Shown here: positions 26,145 to 34,257 of the stretch, piece after piece | Layout: every line of letters begins with the position of its first letter | How positions within the stretch are numbered: position 1 is the first letter of the stretch | Assembly: GCF_031932625.1 (NCBI RefSeq) | Contig: NZ_JAVSCK010000004.1 | Span: 186,001-250,000 of the forward strand | Source: Hwangdonia seohaensis | Lineage (GTDB): Bacteria; Bacteroidota; Bacteroidia; Flavobacteriales; Flavobacteriaceae | DNA length: 64,000 nt | Direction: 5' to 3' | Made by a program: the position numbers and the translations under genes | Notes under the pieces: model-generated | Database searches by the model: none | Told to the model about the DNA's origin: nothing | What the model saw: only the letters and a program-made list of their open reading frames with translations

Positions 26145-26936
26145 TTATGCTAAATCTTTTTTAATCATACCGTTAAGTTCGTTGGTATTGTTAAAAACCA
26201 CAAATTCACCATCTTTAAAATAGGAAATATGTCCGGTTTCTTCACTAACAGCCAAAGCCAGGGCATCGGTTTTTTCGGTAATGCCAATAGCGGCCCTATG
26301 GCGTAAACCAAAACGTTTGGGAATGCTTTTTTCGTTGTTTACAGGAAGTATAACTCGCGTTGCTTTTACAATATTATTACTCACAATAATCGCACCATCG
26401 TGCAACGGACTATTTTTAAAAAATATGCTTTCAATAATGGGTTGCGTGACTTTAATGTTCATTTCGTCGCCGGAAGCCGATAAAAAATCCAGATTGTTAT
26501 TTCGCTCAAAAACAATTAAGGCACCCGTTTTTGAAGCGCCCATTTTAACACAGGCCGAAACAATGGCATCGACATTTGTTTCGTCGCCAGTTTCGGTTTT
26601 TATAAAACTGAATTGCTGTAAAAATTTACGTCGCCTGCTAAAATTAGTTGAGCCCACCATGAGCAAAAACTTCCTGATTTCCGGTTGAAATACTACTATT
26701 AAAGCAATAATACCCACTTTAATAAAACCACCAAAAATGCTGGTTAAAAGTTCCATTTCCAGAAAATCGGTTAATCGCCAAACCAGATAAATAATAATGA
26801 TACCAATAAAAATATTGATGGCAACAGTGCCTTTTACAAGTTTGTAAATGTAGTAGAGTAGTAGTGCGACTAAAATAACATCGATAACATCGACAACCGT
26901 AAATTTTAAAAGGTCTTTAAAAATTTCCAAAGGCAA
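26145..26936 (-). CDS. cdaA: Diadenylate cyclase (c-di-AMP synthase), CdaA type
   Basis: 263 residues. Three N-terminal membrane helices (about 12-80) are followed by the DAC domain with DGA in SPLHDGAIIV and RHR in FGLRHRAAIG, the two catalytic signatures. It condenses two ATP into c-di-AMP, a second messenger tied to osmotic and potassium control. It lies in a folP-lipoprotein-cdaA-DUF3667 unit; the adjacency to dihydropteroate synthase is a recurring arrangement in Bacteroidota. No GlmM or CdaR homologue is next to it. Confidence 0.95.
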   Translation of the reverse strand: MPLEIFKDLLKFTVVDVIDVILVALLLYYIYKLVKGTVAINIFIGIIIIYLVWRLTDFLEMELLTSIFGGFIKVGIIALIVVFQPEIRKFLLMVGSTNFSRRRKFLQQFSFIKTETGDETNVDAIVSACVKMGASKTGALIVFERNNNLDFLSASGDEMNIKVTQPIIESIFFKNSPLHDGAIIVSNNIVKATRVILPVNNEKSIPKRFGLRHRAAIGITEKTDALALAVSEETGHISYFKDGEFVVFNNTNELNGMIKKDLA

Positions 26937-26966
26937 GTGGGTTTTGGTAAATTTAGTAAAAAAGGG

Positions 26967-27647
26967 TTAATAAATAAATTCGTTGTTTGAAATGTGGATG
27001 GATTTATTTTCCAGTGATAAAATTAATGATTTAAATGAAATATAATCTTGAAAAGTCAATGCGCTATTGAAGTTCAGATACACCGTTTTTGTATCGGGAA
27101 TCACCTTTTTTAAATCATTGATTACATTTTCTTTATTTGTTTGAATTATAAAGGGATCAGAATCCGGGGTTATGATTGTAATGCTATTATTAAAATCGAC
27201 ATTGATTCCGATTGAGGATTCCGAAGGTTTTAAATTTGAATTCTTATTAAAATAATCACTTGAAGATTCCACATGATAAAATACATCCGTAAACTCAATA
27301 AACCCTAAGTTCTTTCTACTAATATCATTACATGTAAAATAGTTTTTAGCGTTTTCGTTTTTATGGCTGGAGTTTCGTTTTTTTTCTTGAAGTAATGTAA
27401 TATGCGGAATGGCTTGTTTTAGCGTTAGTCGCTTATCGACATTTACCAACCAATTTGTGGTGACGATTAAATTTTTTCTATTCAGCTCTACACTGTCTTT
27501 TTGAGTTTCATCATAAAATAAATAAGCCGGGGAAACATCGAGGATCTCAGTGATTTCAGAATGACTTATTTCGGGGAGCAAAACCACTTTATCTTTTCCG
27601 CAGGAAAAGAAAAAAAGAATCGCAATCAATAAAAAAGTATGTTTCAT
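26967..27647 (-). CDS. Hypothetical lipoprotein between folP and cdaA
   Basis: 226 residues with a lipoprotein signal (LLIAILFFFSCGKDK). The rest is mixed alpha/beta with no recognised motif. It lies between folP and cdaA on the same strand; the gap to cdaA is 30 bp. The start codon ATG at 27647 directly follows a run of five TAACTTC repeats, which may replace or alter its ribosome binding region. Function unknown. Confidence 0.7.
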   Translation of the reverse strand: MKHTFLLIAILFFFSCGKDKVVLLPEISHSEITEILDVSPAYLFYDETQKDSVELNRKNLIVTTNWLVNVDKRLTLKQAIPHITLLQEKKRNSSHKNENAKNYFTCNDISRKNLGFIEFTDVFYHVESSSDYFNKNSNLKPSESSIGINVDFNNSITIITPDSDPFIIQTNKENVINDLKKVIPDTKTVYLNFNSALTFQDYISFKSLILSLENKSIHISNNEFIY

Positions 27648-27683
27648 AACTTCTAACTTCTAACTTCTAACTTCTAACTTCTA
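27648..27683. repeat. Heptamer tandem repeat TAACTTC
   Basis: Five tandem copies of TAACTTC lie across the 3' end of folP and the space before the next start codon. Read on the minus strand they encode the last folP residues (LEVRS-stop). The same heptamer is repeated at 63694-63731. Confidence 0.85.
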
Positions 27684-28497
27684 AATTTTGAATTAATTTA
27701 ATGCTTTCAACAGCTTCTTTCACATCGTGCACCCGTAAAATAGATGCCCCTTTTTGCAACGCCACCGTATTTAAAACCGTAGTACCGTTTAAAGCATCTT
27801 TAGCCGAAGTTTCTAAAGTTTTGTAAATCATCGATTTTCTGGATATTCCGGCAAGTATGGGTTTGTCCAATATTTGAAATAATTCCAATTGGCTTAAAAC
27901 TTCAAAATTTTGTTTGGTGGTTTTCGCAAAACCAAAACCAGGGTCAACAATTAAATCGATAATCCCCAATTGTTTGGCCGCTGCAATGCGTTCAGAAAAA
28001 TAAAACAACATCTCTTTTATCAAATTATCGTATTGGGTGTGCTGCTGCATGTTTTGTGGTGTTCCGCGCATGTGCATCATAATGTACGGCACTTTTAAAT
28101 GGGCAATGGTTGGCAGCATGTTAGTATCTAATTTCCCTGCCGAAATATCGTTAATCACACAAGCACCAGCTTCAATGCAGGGTTTTGCCACCGCACTTCT
28201 AAAAGTGTCAATAGAAAGTAATGTTTTTGGGAATTCCTTTAAAATCAAATTAACAATGGGCAATATGCGTTTTAACTCATCGGTTTCACTTACATGGGCG
28301 GCATTTGGTCGCGAACTGTATGCGCCAATATCAATAAATGTAGTGCCCTCGGTTAACATTTTTCCAACCTGATTTAAAATATCTTTTTCATTTTTATAAC
28401 TACCGCCATCGTAAAACGAATCGGGCGTGATATTTAAAATACCCATCACTTTTGGCGATGATAAATCAATGAGTTGGCGTTTGCAATTTATAGTCAT
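27667..28497 (-). CDS. folP: Dihydropteroate synthase
   Basis: 276 residues. The pterin-binding domain shows VMGILNITPDSFYDGG, FIDIGAYSSRPNA, LLSIDTFRSAVA, VINDISAGK, MMHMRGTPQNMQ, DLIVDPGFGFAK and GISRKSMIYK. It joins p-aminobenzoate to the pterin pyrophosphate in folate synthesis, the step blocked by sulfonamides. The C-terminus ends inside heptamer repeats, so the last five residues are repeat-encoded. It heads the cdaA-containing unit. Confidence 0.96.
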   Translation of the reverse strand: MTINCKRQLIDLSSPKVMGILNITPDSFYDGGSYKNEKDILNQVGKMLTEGTTFIDIGAYSSRPNAAHVSETDELKRILPIVNLILKEFPKTLLSIDTFRSAVAKPCIEAGACVINDISAGKLDTNMLPTIAHLKVPYIMMHMRGTPQNMQQHTQYDNLIKEMLFYFSERIAAAKQLGIIDLIVDPGFGFAKTTKQNFEVLSQLELFQILDKPILAGISRKSMIYKTLETSAKDALNGTTVLNTVALQKGASILRVHDVKEAVESIKLIQNLEVRS

Positions 28498-28505
28498 AGT
28501 TTTTT

Positions 28506-28628
28506 TGCCACGAATACACGAATGCTTTTTCTTTGGTTAAATAATTATATCAAATTTATATCAAAAATAAAAAGCAAATCCCAGAGTATAGCATCAATAC
28601 AAAAAAAATTATTCGTGTATTCGTGGCA
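28506..28628. repeat. Palindromic element with perfect 18-bp inverted arms
   Basis: TGCCACGAATACACGAAT at 28506-28523 and its exact complement at 28611-28628 enclose 87 bp of AT-rich sequence, between the divergent folP and DUF1599 genes. It has the form of a miniature inverted-repeat element. A short AACTTTG tandem follows at about 28648-28670. Confidence 0.75.
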
Positions 28629-28703
28629 ACTTTTAAAACTTTGACCATTCAACTTTGAACTTTGAACAATTTAAGCGAAATTTACGCAAAATTGATATTA
28701 TAG

Positions 28704-29243
28704 ATGCAAGATACCTCAAAACAATACGATGCCGTGATGGATACCTGTAAAAGTTTATTTGTTAAAAAAATGGGCGACTACGGCAGTGCATGGAGAATAC
28801 TGCGTTTACCGTCATTAACCGACCAGATTTTTATTAAAGCACAGCGTATAAGAAGCTTGCAGCAAAATGCCGTAAGAAAGGTTGATGAAGGCGAAGTAAG
28901 CGAATTTATCGGTATTGTAAATTACTGTATTATAGCACTTATTCAGTTGGAAAAAGGCGTGGTTGAACAGCCTGATATGACTACCGAAGAAGCCACAAAA
29001 TTATACACCGAACAAGCGGCAATTACCAAAAAACTCATGGAGGATAAAAACCATGATTACGGCGAAGCATGGCGCGATATGCGCGTGAGTAGTTTAACCG
29101 ATTTGATTTTGCAAAAATTGTTACGCGTTAAAACCATTGAAAACAATAAAGGCGAAACCTTGGTAAGCGAAGGCGTTGATGCCAATTATCAAGATATGAT
29201 TAATTATGCGGTTTTTGCTTTAATTCATTTGAAAGAAAAATAA
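28704..29243 (+). CDS. DUF1599 protein with internal duplication
   Basis: 179 residues, cytosolic, entirely helical. Two halves repeat one another: MGDYGSAWRILRLPSLTDQI near 28 and HDYGEAWRDMRVSSLTDLI near 122. This is the DUF1599 arrangement, related in pattern to nucleotide-pyrophosphatase-like helical folds, though catalytic activity is not shown. It heads a co-directional set (DoxX, TlpA, tpiA, prmA, clpS). Confidence 0.85.
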   Translation: MQDTSKQYDAVMDTCKSLFVKKMGDYGSAWRILRLPSLTDQIFIKAQRIRSLQQNAVRKVDEGEVSEFIGIVNYCIIALIQLEKGVVEQPDMTTEEATKLYTEQAAITKKLMEDKNHDYGEAWRDMRVSSLTDLILQKLLRVKTIENNKGETLVSEGVDANYQDMINYAVFALIHLKEK

Positions 29244-29246
29244 CTG

Positions 29247-29325
29247 TTATTCCTGCGAATGCAAGAATTCACTTTATAAAAATTAAGGTTCAATTAAAAA
29301 GATTCCTGCTTTCGCAGGAATGACA
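29247..29325. repeat. Short palindrome, ATTCCTGC/GCAGGAAT type
   Basis: TGTTATTCCTGCGAA and TTCGCAGGAATGACA (one mismatch) face each other across 49 bp. The right end supplies an ATG (GGAATGAC) in frame with the DoxX gene, which can mislead start prediction. Related ends occur at 7811, 10911, 40318, 45115 and 48418. Confidence 0.65.
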
Positions 29326-29331
29326 AAATTT

Positions 29332-30654
29332 ATGAAAATATTAGTAGCATTAAGTAGAATATTCGTTGGTGTTTTATTTATTATTTCGGGATTGATTAAG
29401 TTAAACGATCCGTTAGGGTTTTCGTATAAACTAGAGGAATACTTTAGCGCAGACGTTTTAAATATGGAGTTTTTAATTCCGTATGCTTTGGGTATTTCGG
29501 TAATCGTTGTGGTTTTCGAGGTGGTTTTAGGCGTGTTTTTGCTTATTGGTTACAAACCAAAATTTACCGTTCGGAGCCTGTTGGCAATGATTGTCTTTTT
29601 TACATTTCTCACCTTTTACTCGGCCTATTTCGATAAGGTAAAAGACTGCGGTTGCTTTGGCGATGCCTTAAAGCTCACACCATGGGAAAGCTTTACAAAA
29701 GACCTTATTTTACTGTTTTTTATTCTTATTTTATTCTTCGGATTAAAACATATAAAACCCATATTCAGTAAACTGCCAACAACAATTTTGGCTCTGTTGA
29801 GCTTTATTTTCAGTTTGTGGTTTGGGTACCATGTGCTGATGCATTTACCAACAATCGATTTTAGAGCTTATAAAATAGGAAACAATATAGCCGAAGGTAT
29901 GCGTATTCCAGACGATGCACCAAAAGCCATACAAGAATTTACGTGGACATTTAACGTCAACGGCGAAGAAACAGAAATTGTAACCGATGGCAGTTATCCA
30001 ACCGTTGATGGCGAATACGTTGGCGTAGAAACCAAAGTTATCAGGGAGGGCTATCAGCCACCGATTTTAGATTTTTCAATTGAAACGGATGATGAAGATT
30101 TAACCGAACACTTTTTGAGTCAGGAAAATCTAATCGTTATCGTATCCTACAGTTTGGAAAAAATGGAACGAGAAGGCGCTTTAAAATTAAAGGCAACCAC
30201 CGATGAAGCTGTTAGAAAAGGCTATAAGGTTATCGGTATAACAGCCTCTGGTAACGATGCAAAACAGCGTATTAACGAAGCCTATAATTTAGATTTCGAG
30301 TGGTATTTATGCGACGAAAAAGCACTGAAAACCGTAGTGCGCTCGAACCCTGGTATTTTAGAGTTGGATGCTGGAACGGTAAAACAAAAACTCCACTGGA
30401 ACGATATAGACGATTTGGAGTTGCCCGAAGTAGAACGGAAAATTGAACCCAAACAAGAAAGGGCTGAAATAAAAAACATTCTTTACGTGGTAGGTGGTGA
30501 GGTTTCCACTAAAGAAAAGTTAGACTCTGTTTTGGCTAGTAATACTTACAAAAACTATTTGTATTCCATAGATGAAACCGTTTTGGATTCTATAAATAAA
30601 GCTAATAACAGCAATTATGATGGTTTTATGACTGTAGAGCTACATAAAGAATAA
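29332..30654 (+). CDS. BT_3928-type DoxX membrane protein with thioredoxin-like tail
   Basis: 440 residues from the ATG at 29332; the ATG at 29320 belongs to a repeat. The N-terminal DoxX/MauE-like four-helix part (about 1-155) contains LFIISGLIKLNDPLGF and the cysteine motif KDCGCFGDALKLTPW. A fifth helix precedes an extracytoplasmic region (about 260-400) with a thioredoxin-like layout (ENLIVIVSYSLEKM, GYKVIGITAS) but no CxxC. A role in electron transfer to periplasmic thiols is inferred from the DoxX cysteines and the neighbouring TlpA gene. Confidence 0.85.
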   Translation: MKILVALSRIFVGVLFIISGLIKLNDPLGFSYKLEEYFSADVLNMEFLIPYALGISVIVVVFEVVLGVFLLIGYKPKFTVRSLLAMIVFFTFLTFYSAYFDKVKDCGCFGDALKLTPWESFTKDLILLFFILILFFGLKHIKPIFSKLPTTILALLSFIFSLWFGYHVLMHLPTIDFRAYKIGNNIAEGMRIPDDAPKAIQEFTWTFNVNGEETEIVTDGSYPTVDGEYVGVETKVIREGYQPPILDFSIETDDEDLTEHFLSQENLIVIVSYSLEKMEREGALKLKATTDEAVRKGYKVIGITASGNDAKQRINEAYNLDFEWYLCDEKALKTVVRSNPGILELDAGTVKQKLHWNDIDDLELPEVERKIEPKQERAEIKNILYVVGGEVSTKEKLDSVLASNTYKNYLYSIDETVLDSINKANNSNYDGFMTVELHKE

Positions 30655-30704
30655 TCAAAACAATCGTATCAAGTATTAAAATTTTTTTAAAGAATATAAC
30701 TAAC

Positions 30705-31148
30705 ATGAGAAAACTATTTATTGTTATACTGATTTCAACAACAGGAAATTTATTAGCTCAATCGAGTCCACAGGATTTGATTGATACTTTTTTTAATACA
30801 TATGAAAAAGATGCAGGTAAAGCTGTAAAAGATTTATATGCGACTAATATATGGACTGAGCGAGTAAAAGATAACATTGATAAAGTTATTGGAACAGTTA
30901 ATGGTTTCACTGAAAGTTATATGGGTAAATACTACGGATATGAAATTATAACAACCAAAAAATTCTCTGAAAGCTTTGTATTGTACTCGTATCTTGTAAA
31001 GTATGACCGACAACCGATCAGATTTATTTTTAAATTCTATAAACCAAATAAAAAATGGGTGTTATTTTCTTATGCCCTCGACGATAATTTGGATGATGAA
31101 ATTCAAGAAGCAGCAAAACTTTATTACTTGGATTTAGATAAAGATTAA
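30705..31148 (+). CDS. Secreted hypothetical protein, 147 residues
   Basis: Signal peptide MRKLFIVILISTTGNLLAQ, then a small alpha+beta domain (SPQDLIDTFFNTYEKDAGKA) that looks like an NTF2/DUF3887-like fold, with no catalytic motif. It sits between the DoxX and TlpA genes on the same strand. Function unknown. Confidence 0.68.
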   Translation: MRKLFIVILISTTGNLLAQSSPQDLIDTFFNTYEKDAGKAVKDLYATNIWTERVKDNIDKVIGTVNGFTESYMGKYYGYEIITTKKFSESFVLYSYLVKYDRQPIRFIFKFYKPNKKWVLFSYALDDNLDDEIQEAAKLYYLDLDKD

Positions 31149-31206
31149 TCAACTCGAATAATTAATATTAATTGCTATTCCATAAAAAACCTTGATTCAA
31201 ATAAAA

Positions 31207-31698
31207 ATGAAAAAAATGATCTATACCCTAATCTTATTATTCAGTGTATTTAGTTGCAATACAGAAGTGCCAACTCAATTTTCTGAGGAAGCGTTAAACG
31301 ATACCTTCGTAACTTTAGAAGGCAACAATATAGCTTTCAAGGATATTTTAGAAACCCACAAAGGCAAAACAATCGTTATCGATGTTTGGGCATCGTGGTG
31401 TAAAGACTGTTTAGAAGGCATGCCAAAAGTAAAGGCATTGCAATCCGAATACAAAGAGGCGGTTTATGTGTTTTTATCATTGGATAAAAGCCAGAATGCA
31501 TGGAAAAAAGGTATTAAAAAATACAATGTTAACGGCGAACACTACTTTATGCAGTCCGGTTGGAAAGGCGCTTTTGGCGATTTTGTAAATTTAGATTGGA
31601 TTCCTAGATATATGGTAATAAATAAAACTGGAAACATAGAATTATTTAAAGCCGTAAAAGCCGACGACGATAAATTAATTGAAGCCATAAAAAAATAG
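31207..31698 (+). CDS. TlpA-like thioredoxin lipoprotein
   Basis: 163 residues from the ATG at 31207 (an upstream TTG at 31192 was rejected). The lipoprotein signal reads LLFSVFSCNT. The thioredoxin fold has the active site WASWCKDCLEGMPK (CKDC) and cis-Pro region DWIPRYMVINK. It is probably an outer- or inner-membrane-anchored periplasmic reductase, with the DoxX protein upstream a plausible electron donor. Confidence 0.88.
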   Translation: MKKMIYTLILLFSVFSCNTEVPTQFSEEALNDTFVTLEGNNIAFKDILETHKGKTIVIDVWASWCKDCLEGMPKVKALQSEYKEAVYVFLSLDKSQNAWKKGIKKYNVNGEHYFMQSGWKGAFGDFVNLDWIPRYMVINKTGNIELFKAVKADDDKLIEAIKK

Positions 31699-31706
31699 TA
31701 TTTTTG
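31699..31706 (+). promoter_or_regulatory. Candidate -7 element of tpiA
   Basis: TATTTTTG, a TAnnTTTG match, starts right after the preceding stop codon. TTG at 31679-31681 gives a 17-nt spacer, slightly short. Confidence 0.35.
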
Positions 31707-31780
31707 CCTAAATAACGATAAGATTTTATTCAGACAATAAATACAATCACTTCAAAATATAACATTTAACACACATTCTG

Positions 31781-32530
31781 ATGAGAAAACAAATTGTAGC
31801 AGGAAACTGGAAGATGAACAACGATTTATCTCAAACCGAAACTCTAATTACAGCTTTAAAAGCACAAAACAAAACAACCAACGCCGAAGTTATGATTGCT
31901 CCAGCGGCAACTAACCTATGGCAAGCTTATAACAGCTTAAGAGATTTCAATATCGAGGTTATAGCGCAAAACATGCACTATGCCGAAAGTGGTGCATACA
32001 CAGGCGAAATCAGTGCCTCTATGCTAAAAAGTGTGGGTGTTAAAACGGTTATTTTGGGTCATAGCGAGCGTCGTGCCTACTTTAACGAAACCGACGAAAC
32101 ATTGGCCAAAAAAGTCGATGCGGCCTTGACAAACAACATGCGTGTTATTTTCTGTTTTGGTGAAGAGTTGGCCGATAGAAAATCCAACAACCAAGAGCAC
32201 GTGGTCGAAAACCAAATTAAGAACGCCCTATTTCATTTAGATGCCGATGCGTTTAAAAACATCGTGCTGGCCTACGAACCCGTTTGGGCCATCGGCACCG
32301 GCGAAACGGCAAGCCCAGAGCAAGCCCAAGACATGCACGCCTTTATAAGAAAAACATTAGCAAATAAATACGGAAACGATTTAGCCAACAGTGTATCTAT
32401 CCTTTACGGCGGAAGCTGTAAACCCAACAATGCCAAAGAAATTTTCTCAAAACCAGATGTCGATGGCGGCTTAATTGGCGGTGCGGCACTCAAGGCAGAC
32501 GACTTTTTTGCTATTGTAAACGCATTTTAA
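31781..32530 (+). CDS. tpiA: Triosephosphate isomerase
   Basis: 249 residues, a full TIM barrel: AGNWKMN (Lys), LGHSERR (catalytic His), AYEPVWAIGTGETA (catalytic Glu and flexible loop) and LYGGSCKP (phosphate binding). It interconverts dihydroxyacetone phosphate and glyceraldehyde 3-phosphate in glycolysis and gluconeogenesis. Confidence 0.98.
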   Translation: MRKQIVAGNWKMNNDLSQTETLITALKAQNKTTNAEVMIAPAATNLWQAYNSLRDFNIEVIAQNMHYAESGAYTGEISASMLKSVGVKTVILGHSERRAYFNETDETLAKKVDAALTNNMRVIFCFGEELADRKSNNQEHVVENQIKNALFHLDADAFKNIVLAYEPVWAIGTGETASPEQAQDMHAFIRKTLANKYGNDLANSVSILYGGSCKPNNAKEIFSKPDVDGGLIGGAALKADDFFAIVNAF

Positions 32531-32540
32531 AATATTTTTT

Positions 32541-32634
32541 TGGGCGTTACCCCGATCAAAAATCGGGGTCGCGCTTTCCGTTATATCTTTTTCTCGTACC
32601 TCAAAAAAGGATGCCACTGCAATCGCTAACGCGC
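32541..32634. repeat. GCGTTAG repeat, reverse orientation
   Basis: A copy of the dispersed element reads TGGGCGTTACCCCGA...TCGGGGTCGCGCTTTCC, then AAGGATGCCACTGCAATCGCTAACGCGC. It occupies most of the gap between tpiA and prmA. Confidence 0.75.
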
Positions 32635-32662
32635 TTATCCGCCAAAATAAATACCAATGCCA

Positions 32663-33499
32663 ATGTCAAATTCAATATATATAGGCTATTATTTTAAAGT
32701 AAAACCAATACAACCAGTAACCGAAATCCTAATTGCAGAATTGGGTTACGCCGGATTTGAAAGTTTTGTAGAAAACGAAGATGGCGTTACGGCCTACATC
32801 CAAAAAAAAGAATGGCAAAAAGATATTCTTGATGATATTCAAATATTGAATTCCGATGAGTTTGAGATTTCTTATACGTTTGAAGATATCGAGCAAACCA
32901 ACTGGAACGAAGAGTGGGAAAAGAATTTCAACCCTATTGTTGTTGATAATTTGTGTTCGGTTCGTGCACCATTTCACCAAAAACCCAATACCAAATACGA
33001 TATCATTATAGAACCCAAAATGAGTTTCGGCACTGGGCATCACGAAACCACGCACATGATGATTCAACATATTTTAAACAACGATTTTAAAGATAAATCG
33101 GTTTTGGATATGGGTTGTGGTACGGGCGTTTTGGCCATTTTAGCCGAAATAAAAGGCGCAAAACCCATTGATGCTATAGATTACGATAATTGGTGTTACC
33201 TAAACAGCCTTGAGAATGTCGAGCGTAATAATTGTAAAAACATTACCGTTTTAGAAGGCGATGCGAATTTGTTAAAAAACAAAAAGTACGATATAATTAT
33301 TGCCAACATCAACCGGAATATTTTGTTGCAAGACATGAAAACTTACACGGCATGTTTAAACAAAAACGGGATGCTGTTTTTAAGCGGATTTTATGCCGAT
33401 GACATTTCTATTATACAGGCAGAGTGCGAAAAGTATATGTTAAAATTTGCAGAAAAATTGGAAAGAAACAATTGGGTTTCATTAAAATTTTTAAATTAG
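32663..33499 (+). CDS. prmA: Ribosomal protein L11 methyltransferase
   Basis: 278 residues from the second ATG at 32663; an ATG two codons earlier is equally readable. Motifs: FGTGHHETTHMMI, VLDMGCGTGVLAI (SAM binding), IDYDNWCYLNSLENV and IIANINRNILLQDM. It trimethylates L11. It lies between tpiA and clpS, in the same direction. Confidence 0.94.
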   Translation: MSNSIYIGYYFKVKPIQPVTEILIAELGYAGFESFVENEDGVTAYIQKKEWQKDILDDIQILNSDEFEISYTFEDIEQTNWNEEWEKNFNPIVVDNLCSVRAPFHQKPNTKYDIIIEPKMSFGTGHHETTHMMIQHILNNDFKDKSVLDMGCGTGVLAILAEIKGAKPIDAIDYDNWCYLNSLENVERNNCKNITVLEGDANLLKNKKYDIIIANINRNILLQDMKTYTACLNKNGMLFLSGFYADDISIIQAECEKYMLKFAEKLERNNWVSLKFLN

Positions 33500-33567
33500 T
33501 AGTATAAATTAATCAATAAATAAGCAATGCTTTCCCTTAAGGGAAATGCCTGCGAGATAACAGACTT

Positions 33568-33843
33568 ATGAGTACAAAAGAAAAAACATTAGAAGAATTA
33601 CTTTTAAAGGAAGAAGTAGTTACTCAAAATGAAATTGTATTGTTCAATGACGATGTTAATACCTTCGATCATGTTATCGAGACGCTTATCTATGCCTGTG
33701 AGCATACACCAGAACAGGCCGAACAATGTGCAATACTTGTACATTACAAAGGCAAATGCACTGTTAAAACAGGGGAGTATAATGACTTAAAACCACGCTG
33801 TTCCCTACTTTTGGAAGCGGGTTTAAGCGCCGAAATTGTATAA
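33568..33843 (+). CDS. clpS: ClpA/ClpC adaptor ClpS
   Basis: 91 residues. The N-degron binding core is visible: NEIVLFNDDVNTFDHVIETL, and the ACEHTPEQAEQCAILVHYKG helix containing the conserved His. It delivers N-end-rule substrates to Clp AAA+ protease. The last gene of the DUF1599-to-clpS run, it is followed by a palindromic element. Confidence 0.95.
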   Translation: MSTKEKTLEELLLKEEVVTQNEIVLFNDDVNTFDHVIETLIYACEHTPEQAEQCAILVHYKGKCTVKTGEYNDLKPRCSLLLEAGLSAEIV

Positions 33844-33847
33844 AAAA

Positions 33848-33979
33848 GAGGCTGTCTAAAAAGTCCTTTCCATTTAATTTGTCAGGTTGAGCTTGTCGAA
33901 ACCGATCTCGATTATCAATAAGTTAAAAATATTTCAACAAGCTCAATATGACATTAAATTTGACTTTTACACAGCCTTA
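33848..33979 (+). mobile_element. MITE-like palindrome, copy 1
   Basis: About 132 bp, beginning GAGGCTGTCTAAAAAGTC and ending ACACAGCCT. The centre carries facing arms GTCAGGTTGAGCTTGTCGAA and TTTCAACAAGCTCAATATGAC around GATTATCAATAAG. A second copy lies at 49257-49387 in opposite orientation. No transposase lies nearby. It abuts the stop of the HMA gene. Confidence 0.85.
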
Positions 33980-33984
33980 TTTTG

Positions 33985-34254
33985 TTATTTACCCATCCTC
34001 CCTACTGCACAACTCACAAAAGATTTCGCTTTGGTAGTTAAGGCGTTTTTATCGCCAACTACTGGATAGCCAAGTTTAGTTAATAGAGCTTTTGCTTTTT
34101 CAAGATTATCTTCGTTTTCGTAATTAAAAGAAACAGAATCGTTGGTATTATCAACCTTGATTTCTGATATATCATTTAAGTCACCCAATCGATTGACAAT
34201 AGTGCTGGCGCAACCGCCACATTTAAGGTTTTGTATTTTTAAAGTTGATTTCAT
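33985..34254 (-). CDS. Heavy-metal-associated (HMA) domain protein
   Basis: 89 residues. The ferredoxin-like HMA domain with metal motif LKCGGCAST (CxxC) is like CopZ/Atx1 chaperones. The last ~20 residues are a non-conserved basic tail (TTKAKSFVSCAVGRMGK) with an extra cysteine. It lies 3 bp downstream of the persulfide dioxygenase gene on the same strand, so co-transcription is likely. Copper binding is a family inference. Confidence 0.85.
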   Translation of the reverse strand: MKSTLKIQNLKCGGCASTIVNRLGDLNDISEIKVDNTNDSVSFNYENEDNLEKAKALLTKLGYPVVGDKNALTTKAKSFVSCAVGRMGK

Positions 34255-34257
34255 TTT

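Noticed and set aside
29320..29331. Upstream ATG of the DoxX gene
   Set aside because: Belongs to a GGAATGAC repeat end; the next ATG at 29332 fits the protein's hydrophobic start.
33526..33545. Palindrome TTTCCCTTAAGGGAAA before clpS
   Set aside because: Short perfect palindrome without T-run or known operator form; too little to call a site.
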